Shown here: piece after piece, positions 25,879 through 34,862 of the stretch
How positions within the stretch are numbered: the first letter of the stretch is position 1
Layout of the letters: every line of letters starts with the position of its first letter
DNA from: Jiangella sp. DSM 45060
Lineage (GTDB): Bacteria; Actinomycetota; Actinomycetes; Jiangellales; Jiangellaceae
Assembly (NCBI RefSeq): GCF_900105175.1
Contig: NZ_LT629771.1
Coordinates: 1,116,001 to 1,180,000 of the forward strand
DNA length: 64,000 bases
Direction: 5' to 3'
Made by a program: the position numbers and the translations under genes
Notes under the pieces: generated by a model
Seen by the model: only the letters and a program-made list of their open reading frames with translations
The model's database searches: none
Told to the model about the DNA's origin: nothing

Positions 25879-26292
25879 ATGAGCGACTTCACCGTGACAC
25901 CGAAGCTCGTCGTCGACGGGGCGGACGCCGCGATCGACTTCTACCGCCGCGCGCTCGGCGCCGAGCCCGGCGTGCGCTACGCCGGGCCCGGCGGCCGAGT
26001 GGTGTACGCCGAGTTCCGGCTGGGCGGCGGCACGCTGTCGATCAAGGACGCCGACGAGCACGACCCCGCCGCCGGCGCACTCTTCACGCTGGAGGTGGCC
26101 GACCCCGACGCCGTGGGGGCCGCCCTGGAGCAGGCCGGCGCGACCGTCGTCTTCCCGATCGGCGACCAGCCGTACGGCATGCGCCAGGGCCGGCTGCGCG
26201 ACCCGTTCGGCATCCAGTGGATCGTCTCGCGGCAGACCGAGGACCTCGACGCGGACGAGGTGCAGCGGCGGCTCGACGGCGATCCGGACTGA
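25879..26292 (+). CDS. VOC-family (glyoxalase/PhnB-like) protein
   Basis: 137 residues. TPKLVVDGADAAIDFYRRALGAEPGVRY, FRLGGGTLSIKDAD, FPIGDQPYGMRQGRLRDPFGIQWIVS form two beta-alpha-beta-beta-beta modules of the vicinal oxygen chelate fold, PhnB-like subgroup. Substrate unknown; such proteins include bleomycin/fosfomycin-binding and dioxygenase-like members. The ATG lies 7 nt after CACGAT (25867-25872), suggesting a leaderless mRNA. Confidence 0.85.
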   Translation: MSDFTVTPKLVVDGADAAIDFYRRALGAEPGVRYAGPGGRVVYAEFRLGGGTLSIKDADEHDPAAGALFTLEVADPDAVGAALEQAGATVVFPIGDQPYGMRQGRLRDPFGIQWIVSRQTEDLDADEVQRRLDGDPD

Positions 26293-26299
26293 GCCGGGT

Positions 26300-26818
26300 T
26301 CAGCCGCCCTTGGTGTACGCCGCCTGCCAGCGGTTCTCGCGACGGTCCAGCGAGAACGTCACGCGTTCTCCGAGGCCGACGAATTCCGCGGTGGTGGCGT
26401 TGGCGTCGTGGTGGCGCTGGTCGTAGGCGGACCGGACGTAGCTCGGGTACTCCGCCGGGATACGGCGGTCGAAGTCGGGCAGCTTCTCGATGACATCGGC
26501 CCAGATGTCCGGGCCGGTGTACGCGGCGAGCAGGCCGAGGATCGCCTCGGCCCGCTCGTGCGCGACGAGGTCCTCGATGACCGGCCTCAGCTGCGCCGTC
26601 AGCCGGGCGGCGTGCTCGCGGTCGGACAGCGCCTGGCCGCCGGCGGCGGGCCGCCAGGAGTCGAGCCGCTGCGAGCTGTAGAGACGCTCGCCCTCGACCA
26701 CGCCGCCGCGCGGGCCGCGGACCATCAGCACGCCGTCACCGGCGTAGACGAGTGCGACGTGGGGATAGCCGTCCCGCAACTGCCGCACCAGCTCCTCGGT
26801 CACGACAGGGACGTCCAT
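26300..26818 (-). CDS. Hypothetical protein, unknown function
   Basis: 172 residues; no family recognised. A mixed alpha/beta N-terminus (VTEELVRQLRDGYPHVALVYAGDGVLMVRGPRGG) and a central helix-rich part (EHAARLTAQLRPVIEDLVAHERAEAILGLLAAYTG) are seen; no signal peptide or membrane helix. A TAGGAT -10 on the minus strand (26830-26825) ends 7 nt before the ATG, which supports both the start and real expression. Lies just downstream of the TrpEG gene on the same strand. Confidence 0.7.
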   Translation of the reverse strand: MDVPVVTEELVRQLRDGYPHVALVYAGDGVLMVRGPRGGVVEGERLYSSQRLDSWRPAAGGQALSDREHAARLTAQLRPVIEDLVAHERAEAILGLLAAYTGPDIWADVIEKLPDFDRRIPAEYPSYVRSAYDQRHHDANATTAEFVGLGERVTFSLDRRENRWQAAYTKGG

Positions 26819-26827
26819 GTCCGGATC

Positions 26828-28726
26828 CTAGGCCAGATCGAGCGAGGCGCGGACCGCCCGTCTGTCGTGGACCGGTGCGAGCGCGCCGGTCACCAGCTCC
26901 GCCAGCAGGTCGATCCCGTCCGCCGACAGGATCGACTCCAGGTGGAACTGCACCGACGCGAACCCGGCGCCCCGCAGCGCGAACACCTCGCCGGTCTCCG
27001 GGTGCGCGGCGACCTCGACGCCGGGCGGCTCGGCGCCGTCGACCAGCCGGGCCGCGTAGGTGTTGTAGAAGCCGACCCGGGTCTCGCGGCCGAACAGCGG
27101 CACCAGCCGCTGCGTGCCCTGGTACGGCTGCGGCAGCGGCCCCAGCGGCAGGCCGAACAGCCCGGCCAGCACCTGGTGGCTCAGGCAGACGGCGAGCAGC
27201 GGGCGGTCCGCGTCCAGCCGGGCCCGGACGACGTCGTGCAGCCGGGCGATGCGCGGGTCGTCGACGTCGCGCGGGTCGCCCGGGCCGGGACCGGCCAGCA
27301 GCAGGTCATACGCGGCGCCGTCGGCCGGGTCGACGCCGGACCAGCGGCGCACCTCCGCCCGCATGCCCAGCCGGCGCAGCAGGTGCGCCAGCATCGCCGT
27401 CCACCGGTCCTCGGCGTCGACGATCAGCACCGACCGCCCGGCCAGCGCCGGCCGCTCGCCCTGGCCCTGCGGCCGCAGCCAGAACGGCGCCAGGGTGCGG
27501 TTGCGCGCGGTCAGCGCGGCGGCGACCTCCGGGTCGGCGGCGAACGACGACGGCGACGGTGACGGCGCGGCCGGGGGCGCCGGAAGGGGCAGCACGCCCA
27601 GCGCCGTCAGCACGCCGGCCGCCTTCGCGTGCGTCTCGGCCACCTCGTGACCGGCGACGGAGTGCCGCACCAGCGTCGCGCCGACCGGCACCCGCACGGA
27701 ACCGTCCGGCGCCAGCTGAGCGGTCCGGATCAGGATCGGCGCATCGACGGACAACCCGTCGTCGCCGCTCTCGATCAGCGCCGCCACGCCCGCGTAGTAC
27801 CCCCGCCCACCCACCTCATAGCGGGTGATGACCCGGGCCGCGTTCTCCAGCGGCGACCCCGTGACCGTCGGCGCGAACATCGTCTCGCGCAGCACGTCGC
27901 GCACGTCCAGCCGCGTCGTGCCCTCGAGCAGGTACTCGGTGTGCACGAGGTGGCTCATCTCCTTGAGGAACGGCCCGAGCACCCGTCCGCCGTCCTGGCA
28001 GACGGCGCTCATCATCTTCAGTTCCTCGTCGACGACCATGAACAGTTCCTCGGTCTCCTTCGGGTCGGCGAGGAACCGCAGCAGGTCGCCGGTGGTCGCG
28101 CCGCCGGCCGGGACCCGGTAGGTGCCGCTGATCGGGTTCATCACGACGGTGCCGGAGTCGACGCTGACGTGGCGCTCCGGCGTCGCGCCGACCATCGTCA
28201 CGTCGCCGGCGTGCACGGCGAACGTCCAGTAGGCGCCCGGTTCACCGGTGAGCAGCCGGCCGAACAGCCGCAGCGCCGCGTGCGGTACGGACCCGGTCAG
28301 CCGGGCCAGGTAGTCGCGCCGGATGACGAAGTTCGCCCCGGCGCCGCGGCCGATCTCGTCGCGGATGACCCGGCCGACGATGTCGGCGTACTCGTCGTCG
28401 GCGACGTCGAAGCCGCCGGGTGTCACGTCGACGTCGCCGGCCAGCGCCGCGACCACGTCGGCCCGGTCCAGCGAGACCCGCGACCGCACCCGCAGGCAGC
28501 GCAGCGGCGCGCCGTCGTCGTGGCACTCGAACCCGCGCTCGGTCAGCTGGCGGTACGGGATCAGCGCCAGCGTTGCCGCGTGGCCGCCGGCCCCGGGCAG
28601 CGGGATGTCCGCCAGCCGGTCGACGTCGACGACATCACCGAGCAGTAGCTCGACGCCGGGCCGGCCGGCCCGGGCGAGCAGCGCGAACGGCGGGGGAGCG
28701 GGGTCGTCGAGGAGGTCCTGCAGCAT
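26828..28726 (-). CDS. Fused anthranilate synthase (TrpE-TrpG; PhzE-like possible)
   Basis: 632 residues. The chorismate-binding domain (about 100-395) shows NFVIRRDYLARL, GATPERHVSV, MNPISGTYR, KETEELFMVVDEELKMMSAVC and GRGYYAGVAAL. The glutamine amidotransferase domain (about 440-630) has LLLAGPGPGDPRDVDDPR, catalytic Cys in AVCLSHQVLAGLFGLP, and the His/Glu pair as QFHLES rather than the usual FHPES. GGAAGGAA precedes the ATG. A Trp-Trp leader peptide and terminator upstream argue for an anthranilate (tryptophan-related) product; PhzE-type amino-deoxyisochorismate synthase is the alternative. Confidence 0.87.
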   Translation of the reverse strand: MLQDLLDDPAPPPFALLARAGRPGVELLLGDVVDVDRLADIPLPGAGGHAATLALIPYRQLTERGFECHDDGAPLRCLRVRSRVSLDRADVVAALAGDVDVTPGGFDVADDEYADIVGRVIRDEIGRGAGANFVIRRDYLARLTGSVPHAALRLFGRLLTGEPGAYWTFAVHAGDVTMVGATPERHVSVDSGTVVMNPISGTYRVPAGGATTGDLLRFLADPKETEELFMVVDEELKMMSAVCQDGGRVLGPFLKEMSHLVHTEYLLEGTTRLDVRDVLRETMFAPTVTGSPLENAARVITRYEVGGRGYYAGVAALIESGDDGLSVDAPILIRTAQLAPDGSVRVPVGATLVRHSVAGHEVAETHAKAAGVLTALGVLPLPAPPAAPSPSPSSFAADPEVAAALTARNRTLAPFWLRPQGQGERPALAGRSVLIVDAEDRWTAMLAHLLRRLGMRAEVRRWSGVDPADGAAYDLLLAGPGPGDPRDVDDPRIARLHDVVRARLDADRPLLAVCLSHQVLAGLFGLPLGPLPQPYQGTQRLVPLFGRETRVGFYNTYAARLVDGAEPPGVEVAAHPETGEVFALRGAGFASVQFHLESILSADGIDLLAELVTGALAPVHDRRAVRASLDLA

Positions 28727-28779
28727 GGGTGTTCCTTCCGGTCGAGCCTCGACCGGGGCGGAACGGGCCGCAAACGACG

Positions 28780-28805
28780 GCGACCGCCTCGGTGGAGGCG
28801 GTCGC
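28780..28805 (-). terminator. Attenuator terminator before the TrpEG gene
   Basis: A perfect 11-bp stem (GCGACCGCCTC with GAGGCGGTCGC on either side of a 4-nt loop), followed on the minus strand by a short T-containing stretch. It lies between the WW leader peptide and the start of the structural gene. Confidence 0.75.
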
Positions 28806-28836
28806 TTGCGTGGGGTACGCGAAGGGGGAGGGCCGC

Positions 28837-28878
28837 CTAGGAGGCGGGCCACCACTGGCCGAGCACGGTCGCGTACAT
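28837..28878 (-). CDS. Tryptophan leader peptide
   Basis: Minus-strand ATG-TAC-GCG-ACC-GTG-CTC-GGC-CAG-TGG-TGG-CCC-GCC-TCC-TAG encodes MYATVLGQWWPAS. The tandem Trp codons are the expected sensor for tryptophan-dependent attenuation of the TrpEG gene about 110 nt downstream, matching known actinobacterial trp leaders in design. Confidence 0.85.
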   Translation of the reverse strand: MYATVLGQWWPAS

Positions 28879-28894
28879 GCGCCAGACCCTAGCA

Positions 28895-29746
28895 TCACGG
28901 CGGCGGGGGCGGCGGCTGTTCGGGCACCGGCCGGGCGCCGTTGGTGTCGGCGGTGGCCGGCGGGACGGCGGGGGTGCCCGGCGCCGCCTGGCCGCTCGCG
29001 TTCTCCAGGAAGCGCAGCAGCTCGACCGGGAACGGCAGGACGACCGTGGAGTTCTTCTCCGCGGCGACCTCGACGATGGTCTGCAGCAGCCGCAGCTGCA
29101 GCGCGGCCGGGGTCTCGGCCATCGTGGACGCGGCCGAGGCGAGCTTGTGCGACGCCTGGAGCTCGCCGTCGGCGGTGATGATCCGCGACCGCCGCTCCCG
29201 CTCCGCCTCGGCCTGTCGTGACATCGAGCGCTTCATCGTCTCCGGCAGCGCGACGTCCTTGATCTCGACCCGGTCGATCTCGATGCCCCAGCCGACGGCC
29301 GGGCTGTCGATCATCAGCGCGAGGCCCTGGTTCAGCGACTCGCGGTTGGACAGCAGGTCGTCGAGCTCGCTCTTGCCGATGATCGAGCGCAGCGACGTCT
29401 GTGCCACCTGCGACACGGCGAACTCGTAGTCCTGCACCTCGACGACGGCCTCGACCGGGTCGTGCACCCGGAAGTAGACGACGGCGTCGACGCGCACCGT
29501 GACGTTGTCGCGGGTGATGCCGTCCTGCGCGGGGATCGGCAGCGTGATGATCTGCACGTTGACCTTGCGCATCTGGTCGACGAACGGGGCGATCCACGCG
29601 AACCCGGGCTCGCGCGGCGGCCCGTGCACCTTGCCGAACCGGAACACGACGCCACGCTCGAACTGACGGACGATGCGGGCGCTCGCGGCGTACCCGATGA
29701 GGGCGATGATCACCATGATGGTGAGGAGAGCGAATAGCGCACCCAT
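28895..29746 (-). CDS. SPFH/Band 7 (slipin-like) membrane protein
   Basis: 283 residues. One N-terminal transmembrane helix (GALFALLTIMVIIALIGYAAS) anchors an SPFH domain: IVRQFERGVVFRFGKVHGPPREPG, DGITRDNVTVRVDAVVYFRVHDPVEAVVEV, GKSELDDLLSNRESLN, WGIEIDRVEIKDVALPETMKRSMSRQAEAERERRSRII. The C-terminal coiled segment ends in a Pro-rich tail (PEQPPPPPP). Probably forms oligomeric scaffolds in membrane microdomains; usually paired with an NfeD protein, which is not present here. Confidence 0.92.
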   Translation of the reverse strand: MGALFALLTIMVIIALIGYAASARIVRQFERGVVFRFGKVHGPPREPGFAWIAPFVDQMRKVNVQIITLPIPAQDGITRDNVTVRVDAVVYFRVHDPVEAVVEVQDYEFAVSQVAQTSLRSIIGKSELDDLLSNRESLNQGLALMIDSPAVGWGIEIDRVEIKDVALPETMKRSMSRQAEAERERRSRIITADGELQASHKLASAASTMAETPAALQLRLLQTIVEVAAEKNSTVVLPFPVELLRFLENASGQAAPGTPAVPPATADTNGARPVPEQPPPPPP

Positions 29747-29794
29747 GCTGACCTCCTCGTCAGCGGCCCTTCACTCTCGAGCGTACGCCCGCCG

Positions 29795-29812
29795 GTCAGC
29801 GCTGAGCGAACC
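29795..29812 (+). repeat. 18-bp direct repeat, left copy
   Basis: GTCAGCGCTGAGCGAACC is identical to 32395-32412. The two copies bracket the 2.6-kb block with the membrane protein, histidine kinase and response regulator genes. Confidence 0.9.
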
Positions 29813-29827
29813 CGGGGAACCTCGGGT

Positions 29828-30319
29828 TCACGCTTGCTGGCGGGCGCGAACGGTGACACGGTCCGGGCTGGTCGCCATGGTCGCCGACGGTGCGGTGCGG
29901 GGCCAGGTCCAGGCGTACCGCACGATGAGGGCGAGAAGGATCAATTCCAGTGCGATGCCAAGGCCGTAGAAGTACAGCCAGGACTCGCCCACCGCGTTGA
30001 ATGCCGTGACGGGGACGTAGAGCGAGGCCACGACGAGGTTCGTGATGCGGTTCGCCCGGGCGGGCAGCGTCATCGACAGCACGACCATGAGGATCGGGAT
30101 GGCCATGAGGGTCAGCGCCGTGGTCGAAAAGGTCTGGGAGAGGTCGAACTCGAAGACCTTGCCGTCGAGGATGTCTTCGATGACGCCGGGCGTGAAGAAG
30201 TTGAGAATGTCCACGTAGGCGTACAGGAACATGAAGCTCGTCCACGTTGCGGCGAGCTTGGCTCTCACCGGGATCGGCTGGTCTTCCAGTGTGGCGGTGG
30301 TGGGCTGACGTGTTCTCAT
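29828..30319 (-). CDS. DUF6326-like membrane protein
   Basis: 163 residues with four hydrophobic helices (about 24-44, 66-84, 90-110, 117-138) containing WTSFMFLYAYVDILNFFTPGVIEDI and TLPARANRITNLVVASLYVP. This pattern matches a small actinobacterial membrane family annotated DUF6326. ATG 30319 gives 6 nt to a GGAG site; an adjacent ATG (30322) is possible. It is divergent from the two-component system genes and may be their target. Role unknown. Confidence 0.72.
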   Translation of the reverse strand: MRTRQPTTATLEDQPIPVRAKLAATWTSFMFLYAYVDILNFFTPGVIEDILDGKVFEFDLSQTFSTTALTLMAIPILMVVLSMTLPARANRITNLVVASLYVPVTAFNAVGESWLYFYGLGIALELILLALIVRYAWTWPRTAPSATMATSPDRVTVRARQQA

Positions 30320-30481
30320 CATGGGCTCCGTTGTCGTGGTGAGGATCGGTAGGTCCACGATCGCTGCGCCCGGCGGCGGGCGCCTCGGCCCGGAGGCTGG
30401 GGTTCGCCTGGCCGATGGCATGGTCTGTCTCTCGTTCTTTCGGCGGGTACGCCGAGGCGCGCCGATCCCTAGTCTGGAGTC

Positions 30482-31621
30482 GTGGTCACCGTCCGGCGCT
30501 CCATCTGGCAGGAGCCGCGGCCTGCTGACGCTCCACCCGTCGGTCGGCTCGACCGGCTGCTGGTGGGCGTGTTCGCGGCCGCCGCCTTGGTCGAGGGCAT
30601 CGCTCGGCCGGGCTTGGCCTGGCGACCCCTTGTGACGGTGCTCGCCGTGGCGCTGATGCCGGCCCTGCTCTGGCGGCGGGTTCGCCCCCTGATGGCCGCC
30701 CTGGTCGGGTGGGGCGTCGCCGGGCTGCTTTCGGTCCTCCAGCTGACTGCGCACGCCGGGGATCTCGGCCTCTACTCCATGATGGCCGTCCTGGTCCTGC
30801 TCTACTCCCTGGTGCGGTGGGGCTCGGGACGGGAGATGGTCTTGGGGACGGCGTTCGTGGCGGTCGTCGTCGCGCTGGGGATGTTCGTCTCCTCCGCGGG
30901 CTGGGCCGACGTCTTCGGCGGGAGCGTCCTCTTGCTGTTGTTCGTCGCCCTCGCGGCGGTGTTCCGCTACCGCGCGGACCTCTGGCATCGCCAACAGCGC
31001 GAGATCCGCAATCAGGAGCGGGTGGGGCTGGCTCGCGAGCTGCACGACACCGTGGCCCACCACGTCTCGGCCATCGCGGTGCAGGCGCAGGCCGGTCGCG
31101 TGGTTGCCGGCATCGAGCCTGAGAAGGCTGCCGAGGTCCTGGCCGCGATCGAGTCTGAAGCGTCGCGAACCCTGGCGGAGATGAGATCCATGGTGCGGAT
31201 GCTGCGTGAGGAGGAAGCCGTCGCCTACTCACCGCAGCTGGGTGTCGCGGACCTGCCTGCGCTGGCGCGCGCCGACGCGACGCCCACCGTCGAGGTCTCG
31301 CTGGACGGTTCGCTGACCCGGCTGGCGCGACCCGTGGATGCCGCGCTCTATCGGCTCGCGCAGGAGTCGCTGACCAACGCCGTACGGCACGCCCGGAGCG
31401 CGACTCGCGTCGGGATCGACGTACGCCGGGAGGGCGACGCCGTCAGGCTGCGTGTCAGCGACGATGGACAGACCGAGCCGGGGCCGGCCCCGGAGCCTGG
31501 GTTCGGCCTCCTGGGCATGGCCGAACGCGCCCAGCTCCTCGGCGGATCGCTCTCCGCGGGGCCGAGGCCCGAGGGTGGCTGGGTGGTCGAGGCCGTGCTG
31601 CCGGTGGAGGCGCTGGCATGA
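30482..31621 (+). CDS. Two-component sensor histidine kinase (NarL/DesK type)
   Basis: 379 residues. Four to five N-terminal membrane helices (residues 25-165) with no extracytoplasmic domain. The HisKA_3 box is RVGLARELHDTVAHHVSAIAVQAQAGRVV (phospho-His about residue 190), and the HATPase part shows ALYRLAQESLTNAVRHARSA, VSDDGQ and GFGLLGMAERAQLLGGSLSAGP. GTG start. The stop overlaps the response regulator start by 4 bp. It uses more A/T-ending codons than nearby genes, which fits acquisition with the bracketed block. Confidence 0.92.
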   Translation: MVTVRRSIWQEPRPADAPPVGRLDRLLVGVFAAAALVEGIARPGLAWRPLVTVLAVALMPALLWRRVRPLMAALVGWGVAGLLSVLQLTAHAGDLGLYSMMAVLVLLYSLVRWGSGREMVLGTAFVAVVVALGMFVSSAGWADVFGGSVLLLLFVALAAVFRYRADLWHRQQREIRNQERVGLARELHDTVAHHVSAIAVQAQAGRVVAGIEPEKAAEVLAAIESEASRTLAEMRSMVRMLREEEAVAYSPQLGVADLPALARADATPTVEVSLDGSLTRLARPVDAALYRLAQESLTNAVRHARSATRVGIDVRREGDAVRLRVSDDGQTEPGPAPEPGFGLLGMAERAQLLGGSLSAGPRPEGGWVVEAVLPVEALA

Positions 31622-32274
31622 GCATCCGTGTTGTCGTAGCCGACGACCAGGACTTGGTCCGGACCGGGCTGGTGATGATCCTCGGCGCGCAACCCGACCT
31701 CGAGGTCGTGGGGGAGGCAGCAGGCGGGCTCGCAGCGCTCGACCTGGCGACCCGGCTGCGTCCCGATGTCCTCCTCGTCGACATCCGGATGCCCGGGCTC
31801 GACGGCGTCGAGGTGACGCGACGCCTGGCCGGTCCAGACGTGACGGACCCGACGGCGGTCGTCGTGATCACCACCTTCGACCTCGATGAGTACGTCCTCG
31901 GCGCCCTACGCGCCGGCGCCCGCGGCTTCCTGCTCAAAGACGCCGGGCCGGAGCTCCTCGTGCAGGCCATCCACGCGGCGGCCAACGGGGACGCGCTGAT
32001 CGCCCCCAACGTCACCCGCCGGCTGCTGGCGACCTTCGCCGACCAGGCGCCGGTGGTACCGGTCCAGCCCATCGACCCGCTCACCGAGCGCGAGGAGGAG
32101 GTGCTCGCGCTGGTGGCACGGGGCCGGACCAACGCCGAGATCGCCACCGAGCTCTTCGTCGGCCTCAGCACGGTCAAGACCCACGTCGCATCGTTGATGA
32201 CCAAGCTCGGCGCCCGCAACCGCGTCGAGATCGCCATGTGGGCACACGACACCAGACGCGTGAGAGCCGATTAG
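31618..32274 (+). CDS. LuxR/NarL-family response regulator
   Basis: 218 residues. Receiver domain (1-120) with acidic pair VVADDQD, phospho-acceptor Asp in PDVLLVDIRMPGLDGVEV (about residue 55), Thr and Lys in VVITTF and GFLLKDAGPE. A LuxR HTH (about 150-210) reads DPLTEREEEVLALVARGRTNAEIATELFVGLSTVKTHVASLMTKLGARNRVE. Co-translated with the kinase. Likely regulates the divergent membrane protein gene. Confidence 0.94.
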   Translation: MSIRVVVADDQDLVRTGLVMILGAQPDLEVVGEAAGGLAALDLATRLRPDVLLVDIRMPGLDGVEVTRRLAGPDVTDPTAVVVITTFDLDEYVLGALRAGARGFLLKDAGPELLVQAIHAAANGDALIAPNVTRRLLATFADQAPVVPVQPIDPLTEREEEVLALVARGRTNAEIATELFVGLSTVKTHVASLMTKLGARNRVEIAMWAHDTRRVRAD

Positions 32275-32394
32275 CGGGTCCAGATCGCAGCGTCGGATCT
32301 TCGCCGAGGAGTCGATGGATCACAGCGCAGGGGCGCATCGACACAGCCGGGCAGTGATGGTGGATCTGGACTGGGCCCGGAAGCGATCTGGTCC

Positions 32395-32412
32395 GTCAGC
32401 GCTGAGCGAACC
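32395..32412 (+). repeat. 18-bp direct repeat, right copy
   Basis: Exact second copy of GTCAGCGCTGAGCGAACC (first at 29795-29812), in the same orientation, located between the response regulator gene and the TetR promoter. Confidence 0.9.
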
Positions 32413-32425
32413 AGACGAAAATCGG

Positions 32426-32454
32426 TTGTGAGTGAGTCCTCACTCACTTAGCAT
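32426..32454 (+). promoter_or_regulatory. TetR gene promoter and operator, leaderless
   Basis: TTGTGA (32426-32431) and TAGCAT (32449-32454) have a 17-bp spacer filled by the perfect palindrome GTGAGTGA-GTCC-TCACTCAC (32428-32447). The -10 ends 7 nt before the GTG start. The palindrome is the likely autoregulatory TetR operator and would also shut off the ABC genes behind it. Confidence 0.8.
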
Positions 32455-32460
32455 CGTCCC

Positions 32461-33066
32461 GTGGCCACCGAGACGCGCCGGGCTCGCGCAACGCCCATGT
32501 CGCCCGATCAGCGACGTGAGGCGATCATCGAGGCCACCCTGCCGCTGGTCTACGAGCACGGCTTCGCCGTCAGCACGCGGCAGATCGCCGAGGCGGCCGG
32601 CATCGCCGAGGGCACCATCTTCCGGGTCTTCGACGACAAGGACACCCTGCTCAAACAGGTCCTCGAGGCGGCCCTCGACCCCAGCGACACCGAGCGGCGG
32701 CTGCGGGCCATCGGCACCGACCTGCCGCTGGAGCACCGGCTGCTGCTCGCGGCCGACATCCTGCACGAGCGGCTGACCAGCGTCTTCCAGCTCATGGCCG
32801 CCGTCGGCTTCAGCCGGCCGCCGGGCGACGACGGCCGGACGCAGCCACCGCGGCACGCCGGCATGATGGCCGTCATCGCCGCGCTGGTCGAGCCCGACCG
32901 GCACCGGCTGCGGGTCTCGCCGGTCGAGGTGGCCAGGCGGTTGCGCATCCTCGCCTTCGCCGGCTTCCACCCGCTCATCAACGACCACGAGCCGATGTCC
33001 CCGGCCGAGGTCGTCGACCTGCTGCTGCACGGCGTCTGCCTCGACGCGGGCGACCCGTCGCCCTGA
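32461..33066 (+). CDS. TetR-family repressor of an ABC exporter
   Basis: 201 residues. HTH at about 20-65: [54 protein letters not shown]. The C-terminal ligand domain is not assignable. GTG start with no ribosome site, preceded by a promoter that itself carries an operator. It is 62 nt upstream of two ABC exporter genes on the same strand, so the regulator and pump are probably one autoregulated unit responding to the pump substrate. Confidence 0.92.
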   Translation: MATETRRARATPMSPDQRREAIIEATLPLVYEHGFAVSTRQIAEAAGIAEGTIFRVFDDKDTLLKQVLEAALDPSDTERRLRAIGTDLPLEHRLLLAADILHERLTSVFQLMAAVGFSRPPGDDGRTQPPRHAGMMAVIAALVEPDRHRLRVSPVEVARRLRILAFAGFHPLINDHEPMSPAEVVDLLLHGVCLDAGDPSP

Positions 33067-33128
33067 CCCTCCGACCCGGGCACACGACGCACACGTCACA
33101 TCCGACCACTCCAGTTCGGAGCCGTTCC

Positions 33129-34862
33129 ATGCTCATCACCCTGTTGCGGACGTACCTGCGCCCGTACCGCCGCTGGCTCGCCGCCGTCGTCGTGCTGCAG
33201 TTCATCGGCACGCTGGCCTCGCTGTACCTGCCCAGCCTCAACGCCGACATCATCGACAACGGCATCGCCCGCGGCGACACCGGCTACATCGTCCGCACCG
33301 GCGGGTGGATGCTGGCGGCGACGCTGCTGCAGATCACCTGCACGATCGGCGCGGTGTACTTCGGCGCGAAGACGGCCATGGCGTTCGGCCGCGACGTCCG
33401 GGCCGCGATCTTCCACCGGGTCGGCGAGTTCTCCGCCCGCGAGGTGGGCCGGTTCGGCGCGCCGTCGCTGATCACCCGCAACACCAACGACGTCCAGCAG
33501 GTCCAGATGCTGGTGCTGATGTCGTGCACGCTGCTGGTCACGGCGCCGATCATGGCCACCGGCGGTGTCATCATGGCGCTGCGCGAGGACGTCGGGCTGG
33601 CCTGGCTGCTGCTGGTCTGCGTCCCGGCGCTGATCCTCGGCATCGCGCTGATCGTGCGCCGCATGGTGCCCGGCTTCCGGCTCATGCAGGAGCGCATCGA
33701 CGGCGTCAACCGGGTCATGCGCGAGCAGATCACCGGCATCCGCGTGGTCCGGGCGTTCGTCCGCGAGCGCTGGGAGCAGAGCCGGTTCGCCGTCGCCAAC
33801 ACCGCGCTCACCGACACCGCGCTCTACGTCGGCCGGCTGATGGCGCTGATGTTCCCGTGGGTCATGCTGATCTTCAACGTGTCCAGCGTGGCGGTGCTGT
33901 GGTTCGGCGCCGGCCGGGTCGACGACGGGCAGATGCAGATCGGCTCGCTGACGGCGTTCCTGACCTACCTCATCCAGATCCTGATGTCGGTCATGATGGC
34001 GACGTTCATGCTGGTCATGCTGCCGCGGGCGACGGTGTGCGCGGAGCGCATCGGCGAGGTGCTCGACACCGAGTCGTCGGTGGTGCCGCCGGCCGACCCG
34101 GTGACGACCCTGCCGCGGCGGGTGTCGTTGGAACTGCGCGACGCCGAGTTCGCGTACCCGGGCGCCGAGTCGCCGGTGCTGCGCGACGTCACGTTCATCG
34201 TCGAGCCGGGCACGACGACCGCCGTCGTCGGCAGCACCGGCTCCGGCAAGACCACGCTGGTCAGCCTGGTGCCGCGGCTGATCGACGTCACCGCCGGGCA
34301 GGTCCTGGCCGGCGGCGTCGACGTCCGCCGGCTCGACCCCGAGGCGCTGCGCGAGCGCATCGGGCTGGTGCCGCAGAAGGCGTACCTGTTCTCCGGGACG
34401 GTCGCCAGCAACCTGCGCTACGGCAACCCCGACGCCACCGACGACGAGCTGTGGGAGGCGCTGCGCATCGCACAGGCCGCCGACTTCGTCGAGGAGATGC
34501 CGGAGGGGCTGGACGCGCCGATCGCGCAGGGCGGCACCAACGTGTCCGGCGGGCAGCGGCAGCGGCTGGCGATCGCCCGCGCGCTGGTCCGCCGGCCCGA
34601 CATCTACCTGTTCGACGACTCGTTCTCGGCGCTCGACCTCGCCACCGACGCCCGGCTGCGGGCGGCGCTGCGCCCGCACACCACGGACGCCGCGGTGGTC
34701 ATCGTCGCGCAACGGATCTCCACCATCATCGACGCCGACCAGATCGTCGTGCTCGACGACGGCGCCGTCGTCGGGCTCGGCACGCACGCCGAGCTGATCG
34801 AGACCTGCCCGACCTACGCCGAGATCGTCGAGTCCCAGCTGAGCGCGGAGGAGGCCGCATGA
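33129..34862 (+). CDS. Heterodimeric ABC exporter, subunit with degenerate nucleotide site
   Basis: 577 residues: six-helix membrane domain (1-320) then an NBD. Walker [10 protein letters not shown] (about 368), signature NVSGGQRQR, Walker [13 protein letters not shown] (about 494) and the H-loop replaced: VIVAQRIST. The catalytic Glu after Walker B is Asp and the switch His is Gln, marking this as the degenerate-site half of a TM287/288 or TmrAB-type multidrug exporter. Coupled to the next gene by a 4-bp overlap. Export of drugs or lipids is inferred from family. Confidence 0.93.
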   Translation: MLITLLRTYLRPYRRWLAAVVVLQFIGTLASLYLPSLNADIIDNGIARGDTGYIVRTGGWMLAATLLQITCTIGAVYFGAKTAMAFGRDVRAAIFHRVGEFSAREVGRFGAPSLITRNTNDVQQVQMLVLMSCTLLVTAPIMATGGVIMALREDVGLAWLLLVCVPALILGIALIVRRMVPGFRLMQERIDGVNRVMREQITGIRVVRAFVRERWEQSRFAVANTALTDTALYVGRLMALMFPWVMLIFNVSSVAVLWFGAGRVDDGQMQIGSLTAFLTYLIQILMSVMMATFMLVMLPRATVCAERIGEVLDTESSVVPPADPVTTLPRRVSLELRDAEFAYPGAESPVLRDVTFIVEPGTTTAVVGSTGSGKTTLVSLVPRLIDVTAGQVLAGGVDVRRLDPEALRERIGLVPQKAYLFSGTVASNLRYGNPDATDDELWEALRIAQAADFVEEMPEGLDAPIAQGGTNVSGGQRQRLAIARALVRRPDIYLFDDSFSALDLATDARLRAALRPHTTDAAVVIVAQRISTIIDADQIVVLDDGAVVGLGTHAELIETCPTYAEIVESQLSAEEAA

